The notes beneath the pieces are model-generated. The model saw only the letters and a list, made by a program, of their open reading frames with translations, was not told the DNA's origin and ran no database searches. The position numbers were made by a program, and so were the translations under genes. From positions 62,001 to 126,000 of the forward strand of contig CAJTFH010000005.1 in assembly GCA_910575545.1 (NCBI GenBank): a stretch of 64,000 nt of DNA, in the 5' to 3' direction. This stretch comes from Bacteroidales bacterium. Its GTDB lineage: Bacteria > Bacteroidota > Bacteroidia > Bacteroidales > Muribaculaceae. Positions 11,401 to 18,131 of the stretch are shown here, piece after piece; within the stretch, counting starts at the first letter, position 1; the number at the start of each line of letters is the position of its first letter.

Positions 11401-11554
11401 CATCGGCAGACGCTAATCTGTCATTGTCAGAGGCGGCGAAGAAATCTGCGGCCAACTGTTTGGCGCTGTCGCTTGACACGACAGCGGCCTGTGCGGTTGT
11501 CGCCGCACAGGTGCACAATGAGAAAATTAGCAGTTTAGAGAAATGTTTCAACAT
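5495..11554 (-). CDS. Giant C10 (streptopain-like) peptidase with BspA-type leucine-rich repeats
   Basis: 2019 residues. Signal peptide about 1-23, then a Spi-type propeptide region (about 25-140), then the C10 cysteine peptidase domain (about 150-365). The catalytic Cys is C174 in LAGCVGTAMAI and the His is H307 in VGHAFVVDGF, followed by INWGWGG. The rest is a long array of beta-sandwich modules broken by at least three BspA/LRR_5-type blocks (about 640-740, 1120-1260 and 1540-1700; repeats such as AFQGKSNLKTVLLP and AFSGCSSLESITL). The C-terminus (LTGLPAGIYIIAGTKVAL) is the sorting-like tail. C10 enzymes are secreted as zymogens; LRR_5 modules often bind host or microbial surfaces. A surface protease or adhesin is therefore inferred. 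C10 relatives are usually 400-900 residues, so this one is unusually long. Confidence 0.85.
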   Translation of the reverse strand: MLKHFSKLLIFSLCTCAATTAQAAVVSSDSAKQLAADFFAASDNDRLASADALELVYTSGTTARPLYYVFNARDSKGYIIISADDCTTPVLAYSLENSYDTTSVPQAMKWLLSGLEDEIKAAPKLQKPVEHARRRQMARRAGSATTQRIELETPQWSQEAPFNNAIPGRPLAGCVGTAMAIIMKYHNYPERGTGSYNNVSFDVAYDWENMMMHNYRNGYTEEQADAVATLVYHAAASVGTQFGYSGSSAYEARVPAALVNYFGYDPGVSFKKRSETANQAQFDQIVANEIEAGRPVLYCGQDVTVGHAFVVDGFDPANNMIRINWGWGGAAGNNNGAWYASTALNPTVSQTHSFNNLTTIIYNIKPGNGNNTSWSPIHLTADGGQPGMGSDMTELAPGKTFTVRAGNLKNLSYTKFSGKIAVALFSDSGTFKTLLSAPQGLNLDGMTYLFNSFTDFRNCSLPAGIAVAEGDMVRLATSADDGATWLPVAGELLTINEIPASRTTPDYFAVKFPASVAGVTLSGDNKVIRGWNYSFSATPADPAQDVVTVKANGILLQPAANTYNYSIGNVKEDQNITVLVQKASEVKEKRSIWVEEAGQLSSLIPESEHASIKDLTLFGTIDARDFDFMRNNMNLSRLDISAVYIAANGANPANAIPRSAFQGKSNLKTVLLPNNITCLKNSAFRQCGITEISIPASVSTYEYNVFLGCSALRDIWVARNKVEFINWCVLNGCNYSALTLHAPNESLINQYKAHENWGKIKNYEVGTKPVQNDCAFAVSENDLVKFDSEALTGRVEKGTRVSFTAEYIANNDNRMEVYANATKLIPEAGGKYNLTVNNNTIIHFDIIEPAKPSGYDSFWQLTNTGGTVGLITDAVNVIPGSDFTIRANALYVPDEYSSMFWAAVLTDADNNIKEFISPVSNWNGMSGDGLKMNINCRVNESTVREGNLIRLATSFNKKTWDLVKGRTPDVIDALPAINNQTPVYNINIPELPDANVTGAVATAVRGRDINLRITPKVSSHTIDVVLNGDTILTGGKTFNYSFIAKQDMDFDVKIIPPVTYTEATVVLKEGEHFYLSGYEGIDNWGSLNYEMAQKYRNITKLKIVGKIDFYDFNFFRENYWIAANIRLLDLSEAQFVRDRTNQSGGLDNVFPARALYNPQLGGCHVEEIILPSTLTQFDSDAFKGCSRLKEIRLPENLRYWKRGKLVSAGIVKDLTRGGLLDDVFLGCNSLETIYLPCAPGPNGNIGHWYYTQSHALRSGFPDNKKVTVVVPEEHLNAYRTPRVDTGYEEENWSNGWAAGGFNIVSEYPVYSLGFDASRCFVTDAEIKDNVSRAAVFLKDNINRESLERKLYIGAKSTITDGRPAGIDTFDADCKVKVYDNGKLMADDAVAQDGSVTLTYWNPNKHADKSGNHDIKVKYLYDVTFHCSSDMFMVEPENIRNNQETLGDEATEFETWNYFNPTAPVLENVAENSTVRFTLRLTPKTRSRVGGIEARVKVGDHQIEPDEEGWFSIDVTDAAPTVEIFAVPVNGATLNTEEINSINTEEAVDITDIALEGEISPETLATVVDNFGALENLDLSGMETPVPAGAFENKESLTTVTLPEIETIEPNTFKGCTNLATVTVPESVSTIGDGAFSGCSSLESITLTGVDAIGADAFNGCDNLTSINLNASTPNTQARANRVQRAATFDNKAFNGLNPNCLIIIDEGMTVPQAPANYIATTTGIITDTNADGETFQREGRIYEAASDIALCPGYPFAVTNQFTVKGGNAISLTCDLTSSSRGDWTSLLLPFTPDKATGASGNELTLTVNETDIADGGNYMAGSINPETGALELQDAITANTPYIVSLPSTTPTQQVRFSANEATVAPTPEEISVEGTLYTLAASYATMQVPAETTYELNPEGSAFVITTTAEDDAETASTVTVAPFSVYAVSNSGNQRFDIVLKNGDTDGIDAINTGNSHLSFRREGSNLVIYSDKVIETTVHAINGSLAAKISLREGRNVLTGLPAGIYIIAGTKVAL

Positions 11555-11737
11555 AACTTTTTGTGTTAATTTTCGCTATGGAATAAAAATGTGATTGTAT
11601 AATTCCGTTAAAATGAATGTATGTGACATGCCTCCATGTCGTTTTCTCAAACGCATGGCGGTTTTTCGGTTGACAATGGAGCGCATCTGCAGCGCGTTAG
11701 AACCAGTTCGTTGCTACCCTTTCGGGATAAGCGGGTG

Positions 11738-11745
11738 CAAAGTTA
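11738..11745 (-). promoter_or_regulatory. Possible -7 element of the C10-LRR gene
   Basis: TAACTTTG on the minus strand, 183 bp before the start codon. No TTG is seen at the matching upstream distance. If real, it implies a 5' leader of about 180 nt, in which I recognise no known riboswitch. Confidence 0.3.
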
Positions 11746-11788
11746 TGAAAAAATATGATAATGTGGGTTGTGGCAGAGGTTGGATTTT

Positions 11789-12400
11789 TCAGCCGATTAT
11801 GTCGGTGATTATGTCGTTGTCGGTTATGGGGCGTATCGGGCGGCACGGATTCCCTGCGGCAAGGGTGAGCGGAGGGACAGGGCGGCTGACGACACTTCCT
11901 GCCGCTATGACTGCGCCGTCGCCGATTGTCACTCCCGGCAGTATGATGGCGTTGGCGCATATCCAGACATTGCTTCCGATTCTGACAGGCCTGGCCGCCA
12001 TGATGCCGGCATTCCGTTGCGTGGGGTTCAGGGCATGGGTTATTGTGTAGATGCCTACGTTTGGCCCGATGAATACATTGTCGCCGATGGTGACGAGAGC
12101 CTCGTCGAGGATTGTCAGATTGAAGTTGCCGACGAAATTATGGCCTATGGATATGTTGAACCCGAAGTCGCATCTGAAAGGTGAATGTAGGGTGAAGTTC
12201 TCGCCGATGCTTCCGACCAGATTCTTTATTATTGCTTGCTTTTTGGCGGTTTGCGATGGTGGCAGGCTGTTGAACAGGAAGCATTGCTCTTCGCACCGGA
12301 GCAGGTCGCGGGCTATGTCCGGCCTGATGTAGTTGCTCCATACGCCGTTGCGCAGCATTTCGTATGGGCCGGTATTGCCTTGGGCGTTTTTCTCGGTCAT
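11789..12400 (-). CDS. Hexapeptide-repeat O-acetyltransferase (maltose/galactoside type)
   Basis: 203 residues, no signal peptide, so cytoplasmic. The N-terminal part (about 13-65) resembles the Mac domain of maltose O-acetyltransferases. From about residue 75 the left-handed beta-helix repeats appear (ISIGHNFVGN, VTIGDNVFIG, VRIGSNVWIC, VTIGDGAVIAAGSVV). H122 in TITHALNP sits where the family has its catalytic His. It transfers acetyl from acetyl-CoA to a sugar hydroxyl; the sugar is unknown. It begins 28 bp after the stop of the GH43-like lipoprotein gene and is probably co-transcribed with it. Confidence 0.85.
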   Translation of the reverse strand: MTEKNAQGNTGPYEMLRNGVWSNYIRPDIARDLLRCEEQCFLFNSLPPSQTAKKQAIIKNLVGSIGENFTLHSPFRCDFGFNISIGHNFVGNFNLTILDEALVTIGDNVFIGPNVGIYTITHALNPTQRNAGIMAARPVRIGSNVWICANAIILPGVTIGDGAVIAAGSVVSRPVPPLTLAAGNPCRPIRPITDNDIITDIIG

Positions 12401-12428
12401 GGATAATCAAGCTTGACAGGGATGTGGT

Positions 12429-13445
12429 TCATGGTTGCCTGAAAACCGGGAGGCCACGCTCCGACCATGATATTTCTTTCATGCGTATGTCGTTGACGAT
12501 GTTGCCGGTGCTATCGTTGTGTTTGGCCTGGTAGAGGAGATATTGCCTGTCTTTCGAGTGTGATGCCACGATTGAGACGTTTGATGTGCCGAATATGCCG
12601 CTGTTGTGGTCGGGGATGAATTGGGGTTCAGGCAGTTTCGTCCATGATTTCGGGTCGAGCAGGTCGCTTCCTATGGGGGCGTAGAGCAGCCCCAGGGTGT
12701 TGAATACCGTCCAGATGCCGCTGGCCGAGTATGCCACGACAACATTGCGGTTATCAGGCGAAATGAATGCCTGAGGGTTTTCATTTACGAAGATCGGGTA
12801 TGCCGACCGGCTTCCGTCGGGGTTGATCCATTGCCGCTCCCATTCATATTGTGGCATTGAGATCATGACGCGTCTGGATTTCAAAGTCCACGGGTTTTCC
12901 ATCTCGGCTATGAAAATGCATTGGGTCTCGCTTTCCAGGCGCCGTTTCGGCCATCCCGACCATAAGAGGAACTGTTTTTGGCCGACGGTGAGCGATGTGG
13001 GGTGGATTCCGAAATTCCATTCGTCGTTTGTGATGATAGGGCCATGGGCAGTCCATTCCCCCTGCATCGGATTCTCGGAAGGGTTTTCAAGCACGAACAG
13101 CTGATGGTTGTCGGAGTTGCCGTTGTCGGCCTCGAAATAGATGTACCATTTGCCGTTTATGCGGTGGAGTTCGGGAGAGTAGAAGTTGTGCATGTTCAGG
13201 TCGGCATACGTGAATACTATTTTCTGCCGGGCCGATGTCAATGATTCAATGTCGGGTGAGGTGTATAATATGATGGAGTCGCAGCCGGGTGTCTGCATGG
13301 TGTAATAATATGTGCCCTCATGTTCGGTTGCAAAAGGATATCCCCCCTGGTTGAAAAGTATCCCGGGGTCAGTGGTTTTTTCTTGCTCGGAACAGGAAAT
13401 CAGTGTCACGCATGCAATAAGGTAGATGTATGTTTTTAATGACAT
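12429..13445 (-). CDS. GH43-like lipoprotein, catalytic base apparently missing
   Basis: 338 residues with a lipoprotein signal (LIACVTLISC, Cys18, followed by SEQE), so probably membrane-anchored and possibly surface-exposed. The five-bladed GH43-type propeller is suggested by FYSPELHRINGKWYIYFEAD (compare the family's APELH...GKWYIYF) and by NENPQAF...VVVAYSASGIWT, which holds the likely general acid Glu. At the N-terminus, where GH43 enzymes have an Asp-Pro base motif, the sequence reads GGYPFAT, so Tyr36 seems to replace the Asp. It may be inactive, use another residue, or bind sugar. The cytoplasmic acetyltransferase gene follows at 28 bp. Confidence 0.7.
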   Translation of the reverse strand: MSLKTYIYLIACVTLISCSEQEKTTDPGILFNQGGYPFATEHEGTYYYTMQTPGCDSIILYTSPDIESLTSARQKIVFTYADLNMHNFYSPELHRINGKWYIYFEADNGNSDNHQLFVLENPSENPMQGEWTAHGPIITNDEWNFGIHPTSLTVGQKQFLLWSGWPKRRLESETQCIFIAEMENPWTLKSRRVMISMPQYEWERQWINPDGSRSAYPIFVNENPQAFISPDNRNVVVAYSASGIWTVFNTLGLLYAPIGSDLLDPKSWTKLPEPQFIPDHNSGIFGTSNVSIVASHSKDRQYLLYQAKHNDSTGNIVNDIRMKEISWSERGLPVFRQP

Positions 13446-13483
13446 GGATTAGAAATGTCGGTGTTATTTGGTTTCAGCGTTTG

Positions 13484-13515
13484 CAAAAATACGAAAATGA
13501 ATCAACATACCCCAA
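13484..13515 (-). promoter_or_regulatory. Promoter of the GH43-like lipoprotein gene
   Basis: On the minus strand TTG (13513-13515), 21 bp spacer, TATTTTTG (13484-13491), 38 bp before the start codon. Confidence 0.5.
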
Positions 13516-13651
13516 TAAATGCTATTAAAACTACTTTCAAAAATTTTCCTGACAGTGAAAGATGCCTGGTATTGTGTTTCGTATGGGAGTGGGGCAGGAT
13601 GTGGCGGCCGGGGGATGGATGATGTGTTAAAAGCGGGGCTACAGGCTTTGG

Positions 13652-13678
13652 TGAACAGTTTTTCAATATATCTGAACA
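13652..13678 (+). promoter_or_regulatory. Operator A: TGAACA direct repeat, 21-bp period
   Basis: TGAACA at 13652-13657 and again at 13673-13678, each followed by a G and a T-run. The inner half-site ends 31 bp before the -7-like TTATTTTG (13710-13717). Operators with the same geometry lie at 39844-39870 and 39926-39952. This suits an AraC-type DNA-binding domain such as that of the hybrid regulator at 43048. Confidence 0.7.
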
Positions 13679-13709
13679 GTTTTTTTCGGTAATTCAACGG
13701 GATTATAGG

Positions 13710-13717
13710 TTATTTTG
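13710..13717 (+). promoter_or_regulatory. -7 element of the polysaccharide utilisation operon
   Basis: TTATTTTG, one base off TAnnTTTG, 86 bp before the start at 13804. It is supported mainly by its exact 31-bp distance from operator A. Confidence 0.5.
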
Positions 13718-13803
13718 CCACCGGATTCAAAGGGCTTTTTTCCCGCCCGGCGCACCCCATGATACCATGATTGAATAATAACCAAAACATATATCATTAT
13801 CAC

Positions 13804-16326
13804 ATGAAGAAGCTGTTCAAATATGCGGCGGTGTTATGCACCGTTTTTACCATGAATGCGCAGACTGCCGAGCTTTTCAAGCCTTACCAGTCGACAGACC
13901 TGCGTCTGCCTTCGGTTCCCCTGGTGGTTTCCGACCCCTATTTTTCAATATGGTCGCCATATGACAAACTTAACGACGGCGCACCTACACACTGGACAAA
14001 CGAAGAAAAACCTCTGGAAGGGCTTTTGCGTGTTGACGGCAAGACCTACCGTTTCCTGGGCGTGAAAAACACGGTTCTTGAAACAATCGTGCCGATGGCC
14101 GACGAAGGCCCCTGGGCAGGTATGGTGAGTTTCCAGAAACAGGGTGCCGGCTGGGAACGTCCGGACTTCGACGATTCAAAATGGAAACGTGCCGAGGGGG
14201 CTTTCGGATCGCCTAACCTGAGCTTTATCCGCACTTCATGGGATAAAGAAAACAGCGACCTCTACGTGCGCCGCACAGTTGAGCTGAAGCCCGAAGACCT
14301 GAAGGGCGACCTGTTTTTAGTATATTCCCACGATGATGTTTTCGAGCTGTTCATCAACGGCGCACTCGTGACCAAAACCGGTGAGACCTGGCGCGACGGT
14401 GTTAAGCTCGAGCTTGGCGGTGACCTCAAGCAGCTTCTCCGTCCGGGCAAGAACGTAATCGCAGCCCATTGCCACAACACCACCGGTGGGGCCTATACCG
14501 ATTTCGGCCTCTACCGTAACAAATCGGCAGAGAATGTCAACGCTGAAAAGGCTGTTCAGAAGAGCGTGGATGTGATGGCGACCTCCACATATTATACTTT
14601 CGGATGCGGCCCGGTTGAACTCGACCTGGTGTTTACCGCCCCGATGCTGATTGACAATTACGACCTGCTTTCATCGCCCATCAACTACATCTCATATCAG
14701 GTGCGTTCTACCGACGGCAAAGAGCATGACGTGCAGCTGCTTCTGACAGCATCTCCGCTTATTTCAGTCAACAAGGCTTCGCAGCCCACACGCTCGTCGG
14801 TTGAGGAGCATAACGGGGTCAAATATCTCAAAACCGGCACTGTCGAGCAGCCTATCCTTGCCAAAACCGGCGACCATATCTGCATCGACTGGGGTTACCT
14901 CTATATGCCGGCCATCAACGGCGAGGTGTGCCTTGCTTCAGACCAGGCCATCAAGAGCGCTTTCATCAACACCGGCAAACTGCCTCAGAGTGAAACCGAG
15001 GTGACTGCAACCAAGGGGGTTGAACGCCCGTTGCTTGCCTATCTCCACAATTTCGGTGAAACCAAAGACGCTGCCAGCTACACCCTCATCGGTTATGATG
15101 AAGTGTGGGATATCGAATACTTCTACAAGCGCTACAAAGGCTATTGGGCTCACAACGGCCAGGTGAGCATCTTTGATATGTTCAATAATCTCAACGGCTC
15201 TTACAGCTCGATTATGAACCGCTGCCGCGCCCTCGACAAGATGATTTATGACGATGCCATGGCAGTAGGCGGCAAGAAATATGCCGAACTCCTTTCGGGT
15301 TCATACCGCCATGTGATTGCAGCCCACAAGCTCTTCCAGGATGATGAGGGCAAACTGCTTTTCTTTTCGAAAGAGAACGATTCTAACGGATGTGTGAACA
15401 CTGTTGACCTGACATATCCCGAAGCGCCCCTCTTCCTTTGCTACAACCCCGAGCTCCAGAAGGCCATGATGACCTCTATCCTCGACTATAGCCGCTCGGG
15501 CCGTTGGACAAAGCCTTTCGCAGCCCATGACCTCGGACAGTATCCCCGCGCCAACGGCCAGGTCTACGGTGGTGACATGCCTCTGGAAGAAGCCGGCAAT
15601 ATGCTGACCCTTATCGCAATGTGCTGCAAACTCGACGGTAACACAAGCTATGCCGATCCCTACTGGGATATTCTCCAGACCTGGACCGACTATCTGTCGG
15701 AAAACGGCCAGGATCCCGAAAACCAGCTTTGCACCGACGACTTCGCCGGTCACTGGGCCCACAACGCCAACCTCTCCGTCAAAGCAATCATGGGTGTTGC
15801 CGGATTTGCCGAGATGGCGGCCATGAAGGGCGACAAAGCCACTGCCAAGAAATATAACGACCGCGCCAAAGAGATGGCCGCCAAGTGGGAGGCTGATGCC
15901 CGCGAAGGTAGCAAAGGCGATCTCCACTACCGCCTCGCTTTCGACCGCGAAAACACATGGAGCCAGAAATACAACATGGTATGGGACAAACTGTGGAACA
16001 CCGGAATCTTCCCCAACAATGCCATGCAGACAGAGGTGAACTATTATCTCAAGAAACAGAACCGTTACGGTCTGCCCCTCGACTCGCGCAAGGATTACAC
16101 CAAGAGCGACTGGGTTATGTGGACGGCTGCCATGTCGCCCGACCGCAAGACCCTCGACAAGTTCATCGCACCTCTCTATGACTATGTTAACGAAACCGAG
16201 ACCCGTGTGCCTATCAGCGACTGGTATGACACCAAGACCGGCCGTAAGACCGGATTCATGGCGCGCTCGGTAATCGCAGGACACTGGATGCCGGTGCTTG
16301 CGGAGAAACTAAGCAATAACAAATAA
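13804..16326 (+). CDS. Secreted glutaminase-A-like protein (DUF4965/DUF5127/DUF1793 type)
   Basis: 840 residues with the start at 13804 (MKKLFKYAAVLCTVFTMNAQ), which gives the signal peptide; eleven further upstream codons are in frame but unlikely. After the Ala-Gln cleavage region comes LRLPSVPLVVSDPYFSIWSP, typical of the N-terminus of this family. A jelly-roll-like insert (about 85-225, PDFDDSKWKRAEG to AYTDFGLY) resembles a GH2 sugar-binding domain. The C-terminal half is an alpha-helical toroid (for example NCVNTVDLTYPEAPLF, HDLGQYPRANG, LCTDDFAGHWAHNANLS). Fungal relatives hydrolyse glutamine; bacterial relatives are mostly untested. It heads the SusCD operon and is paralogous to the first half of the fusion protein at 35236-39753. 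Confidence 0.8.
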   Translation: MKKLFKYAAVLCTVFTMNAQTAELFKPYQSTDLRLPSVPLVVSDPYFSIWSPYDKLNDGAPTHWTNEEKPLEGLLRVDGKTYRFLGVKNTVLETIVPMADEGPWAGMVSFQKQGAGWERPDFDDSKWKRAEGAFGSPNLSFIRTSWDKENSDLYVRRTVELKPEDLKGDLFLVYSHDDVFELFINGALVTKTGETWRDGVKLELGGDLKQLLRPGKNVIAAHCHNTTGGAYTDFGLYRNKSAENVNAEKAVQKSVDVMATSTYYTFGCGPVELDLVFTAPMLIDNYDLLSSPINYISYQVRSTDGKEHDVQLLLTASPLISVNKASQPTRSSVEEHNGVKYLKTGTVEQPILAKTGDHICIDWGYLYMPAINGEVCLASDQAIKSAFINTGKLPQSETEVTATKGVERPLLAYLHNFGETKDAASYTLIGYDEVWDIEYFYKRYKGYWAHNGQVSIFDMFNNLNGSYSSIMNRCRALDKMIYDDAMAVGGKKYAELLSGSYRHVIAAHKLFQDDEGKLLFFSKENDSNGCVNTVDLTYPEAPLFLCYNPELQKAMMTSILDYSRSGRWTKPFAAHDLGQYPRANGQVYGGDMPLEEAGNMLTLIAMCCKLDGNTSYADPYWDILQTWTDYLSENGQDPENQLCTDDFAGHWAHNANLSVKAIMGVAGFAEMAAMKGDKATAKKYNDRAKEMAAKWEADAREGSKGDLHYRLAFDRENTWSQKYNMVWDKLWNTGIFPNNAMQTEVNYYLKKQNRYGLPLDSRKDYTKSDWVMWTAAMSPDRKTLDKFIAPLYDYVNETETRVPISDWYDTKTGRKTGFMARSVIAGHWMPVLAEKLSNNK

Positions 16327-16385
16327 GGTACAAAATAATTATAAGGTAAGAAAGTAAGATTGTTGCAGTAACTTTTATGTTTGAA

Positions 16386-16413
16386 CCGGCTGCCCCATCC
16401 ACAGGGGCGCCGG
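16386..16413 (+). terminator. Intercistronic stem-loop in the utilisation operon
   Basis: CCGGCTGCCCC (16386-16396) pairs with GGGGCGCCGG (16404-16413) around a 7-nt loop, with one bulge. No T-run follows, so it is more likely an mRNA stability or attenuation element between the glutaminase-like gene and the lipoprotein gene than a full terminator. Confidence 0.5.
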
Positions 16414-16468
16414 TCAGGCATGGAAGCCGAGATTGAAAACAGAAATTACTAATCAACTTTAACCTACC

Positions 16469-18085
16469 ATGAAATTTAAATCAATTACCTACACAGTCGG
16501 GAAGTTCTTTTGCGGAGCTTGTCTGATGTTGGTTGCAGGATTGGTGGCGTCATGTAGCGACGACGACAAAATCGACGTCAATACCCCTTATGACCCGTCG
16601 CAACCTGTTGTAATCACCGGATTCACTCCTGAAAGCGGCGGCTACCAGGAGCAGATTATCGTGAAAGGTCAGAACTTCGGTAACGATAAGAGCATTGTCG
16701 GCCTTACTATCGGAGGGAAGAAGGCGGTGATAGTCAGTGTTCTTGCCGACAAACTCTATGCTTATATCCCCGCGAGCGCTTTCTCTAAAGAGGAAGAAAC
16801 TCCCGATGGGAAGCTCTGCACCGGTGAGATTGAGCTGACTATAACCGACAAGGATGGCAACGCCAGGACTGCCAAAGCGCAGAAGTTGTTTAAATACACA
16901 CCGAAGAAGGTTGTCGGCACATTGTGCGGCTACCAGAATGAAAACGACAGCCAGGGTGAGGTCTGGGGTTCATTCGACATTGCTGCCGGTTTCAGTGCCG
17001 AAGGGTGCATGGCATTGGATCCCCTTTTCCCCGACCGGCTTTATATTGCCTATGACCGTGGCGACGGCTTCATTGCCATGCTCGACCTTGAAAACAGGGT
17101 GGTGTCGCGTATGATGTCTGCCACGAAATTCCAAAGCAAACGCCTGCGTAACATCGCCTTCTCGCTCGATGGCAAATACATGCTTGTGTCGACCGACCGC
17201 AATGACCAAGGGCTTAAATCTCCAAGTGTGTGGATTGTGAGCCGCCGAGGCGACGGATCGTTTGACGAAGGTTCGCAGTGCCAGCCCCTTGTTTCCTATA
17301 AGCAGTGCAACGGTGTGGCGGTGCATCCGAAGAACGGAGAGGTTTATTTCAACAGCTATGAAAACGGCCAGCTTTTCCGGATGGAACTTGAGGATTACTT
17401 TGCCGCCACCAGCGGCGAGACTGTTGAAGGTGAAGATCCCAAGGTTTGGACAGGCTATCTGGAAGATGGCGCGTTCCGCGAACTGTTCAAAATCATGGAC
17501 CCCTCGTATGAGTTCCAGATTACCATACATCCTACAGGCGATTATGCTTATCTGACAGTCATCAACCGCCATTATATCCTGCGTACGGATTATGACTGGA
17601 ATAAGAAAGAGTTCACCACCCCTTATATCGTTGCAGGTTCAAACGGTCAAACCGGTTGGGAGGATGCAGTAGGTGGCAATGCCCGCGTAGACCGTCCATA
17701 CCAGGGTGTGTTTGTAAAGAATCCCAAATATGTGGAAGAAGGTCGTTCTGATGAGTATGACTATTATTTTTGCGATAACAAGAACTTCTGTGTGCGCTAT
17801 CTCACTCCTGACGGTCTTGTACGCACTTATGCCGGGCGTGCGCCGTCGACCAACGGTAATATCTGGGGTACGGAAGACGGCGACCTGCGCCAGCAGGCCC
17901 GTTTCCGCGATGTGTCTGGTATAGCTTATGACGAGAAACGCGACCGTTTCTATGTTCTTGACAATAACAACCGCCGCGTGCGCACAATCGGCATGGAGAG
18001 TTCCGACATGATTACCGTTAATCCCACTCCGGATGAGGGTGATTCCCCATCGGAAGACAACGGCGGTGAAGAGAACCAGGAATAA
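16469..18085 (+). CDS. Surface lipoprotein with IPT/TIG domain and propeller repeats
   Basis: 538 residues. Lipoprotein signal ending VASC (Cys29) followed by SDDDK, the acidic pattern that sends Bacteroidota lipoproteins to the cell surface. Residues about 45-145 form an IPT/TIG Ig-like domain (VVITGFTPESGGYQEQIIVKG). The remainder looks like a six-bladed NHL/YncE-type beta-propeller (FDIAAGFSAEGCMALDP, GVAVHPKNGEVYFNSYENG, RFRDVSGIAYDEKRDRFYV). Proteins of this build are found beside SusCD pairs and are thought to bind glycans. It sits 47 bp before susC. I predict a surface glycan-binding role, not an enzyme. Confidence 0.8.
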   Translation: MKFKSITYTVGKFFCGACLMLVAGLVASCSDDDKIDVNTPYDPSQPVVITGFTPESGGYQEQIIVKGQNFGNDKSIVGLTIGGKKAVIVSVLADKLYAYIPASAFSKEEETPDGKLCTGEIELTITDKDGNARTAKAQKLFKYTPKKVVGTLCGYQNENDSQGEVWGSFDIAAGFSAEGCMALDPLFPDRLYIAYDRGDGFIAMLDLENRVVSRMMSATKFQSKRLRNIAFSLDGKYMLVSTDRNDQGLKSPSVWIVSRRGDGSFDEGSQCQPLVSYKQCNGVAVHPKNGEVYFNSYENGQLFRMELEDYFAATSGETVEGEDPKVWTGYLEDGAFRELFKIMDPSYEFQITIHPTGDYAYLTVINRHYILRTDYDWNKKEFTTPYIVAGSNGQTGWEDAVGGNARVDRPYQGVFVKNPKYVEEGRSDEYDYYFCDNKNFCVRYLTPDGLVRTYAGRAPSTNGNIWGTEDGDLRQQARFRDVSGIAYDEKRDRFYVLDNNNRRVRTIGMESSDMITVNPTPDEGDSPSEDNGGEENQE

Positions 18086-18131
18086 CCAGGCCATAAATTC
18101 AATTGCTTGAATCTAATAACTTCAAAATACA

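Noticed and set aside
15301-16284. A 327-codon minus-strand open frame, and a similar one at 19269-20222.
   Set aside because: Both are antisense to well-supported genes (glutaminase-like and SusC) and show no domain or signal of their own.
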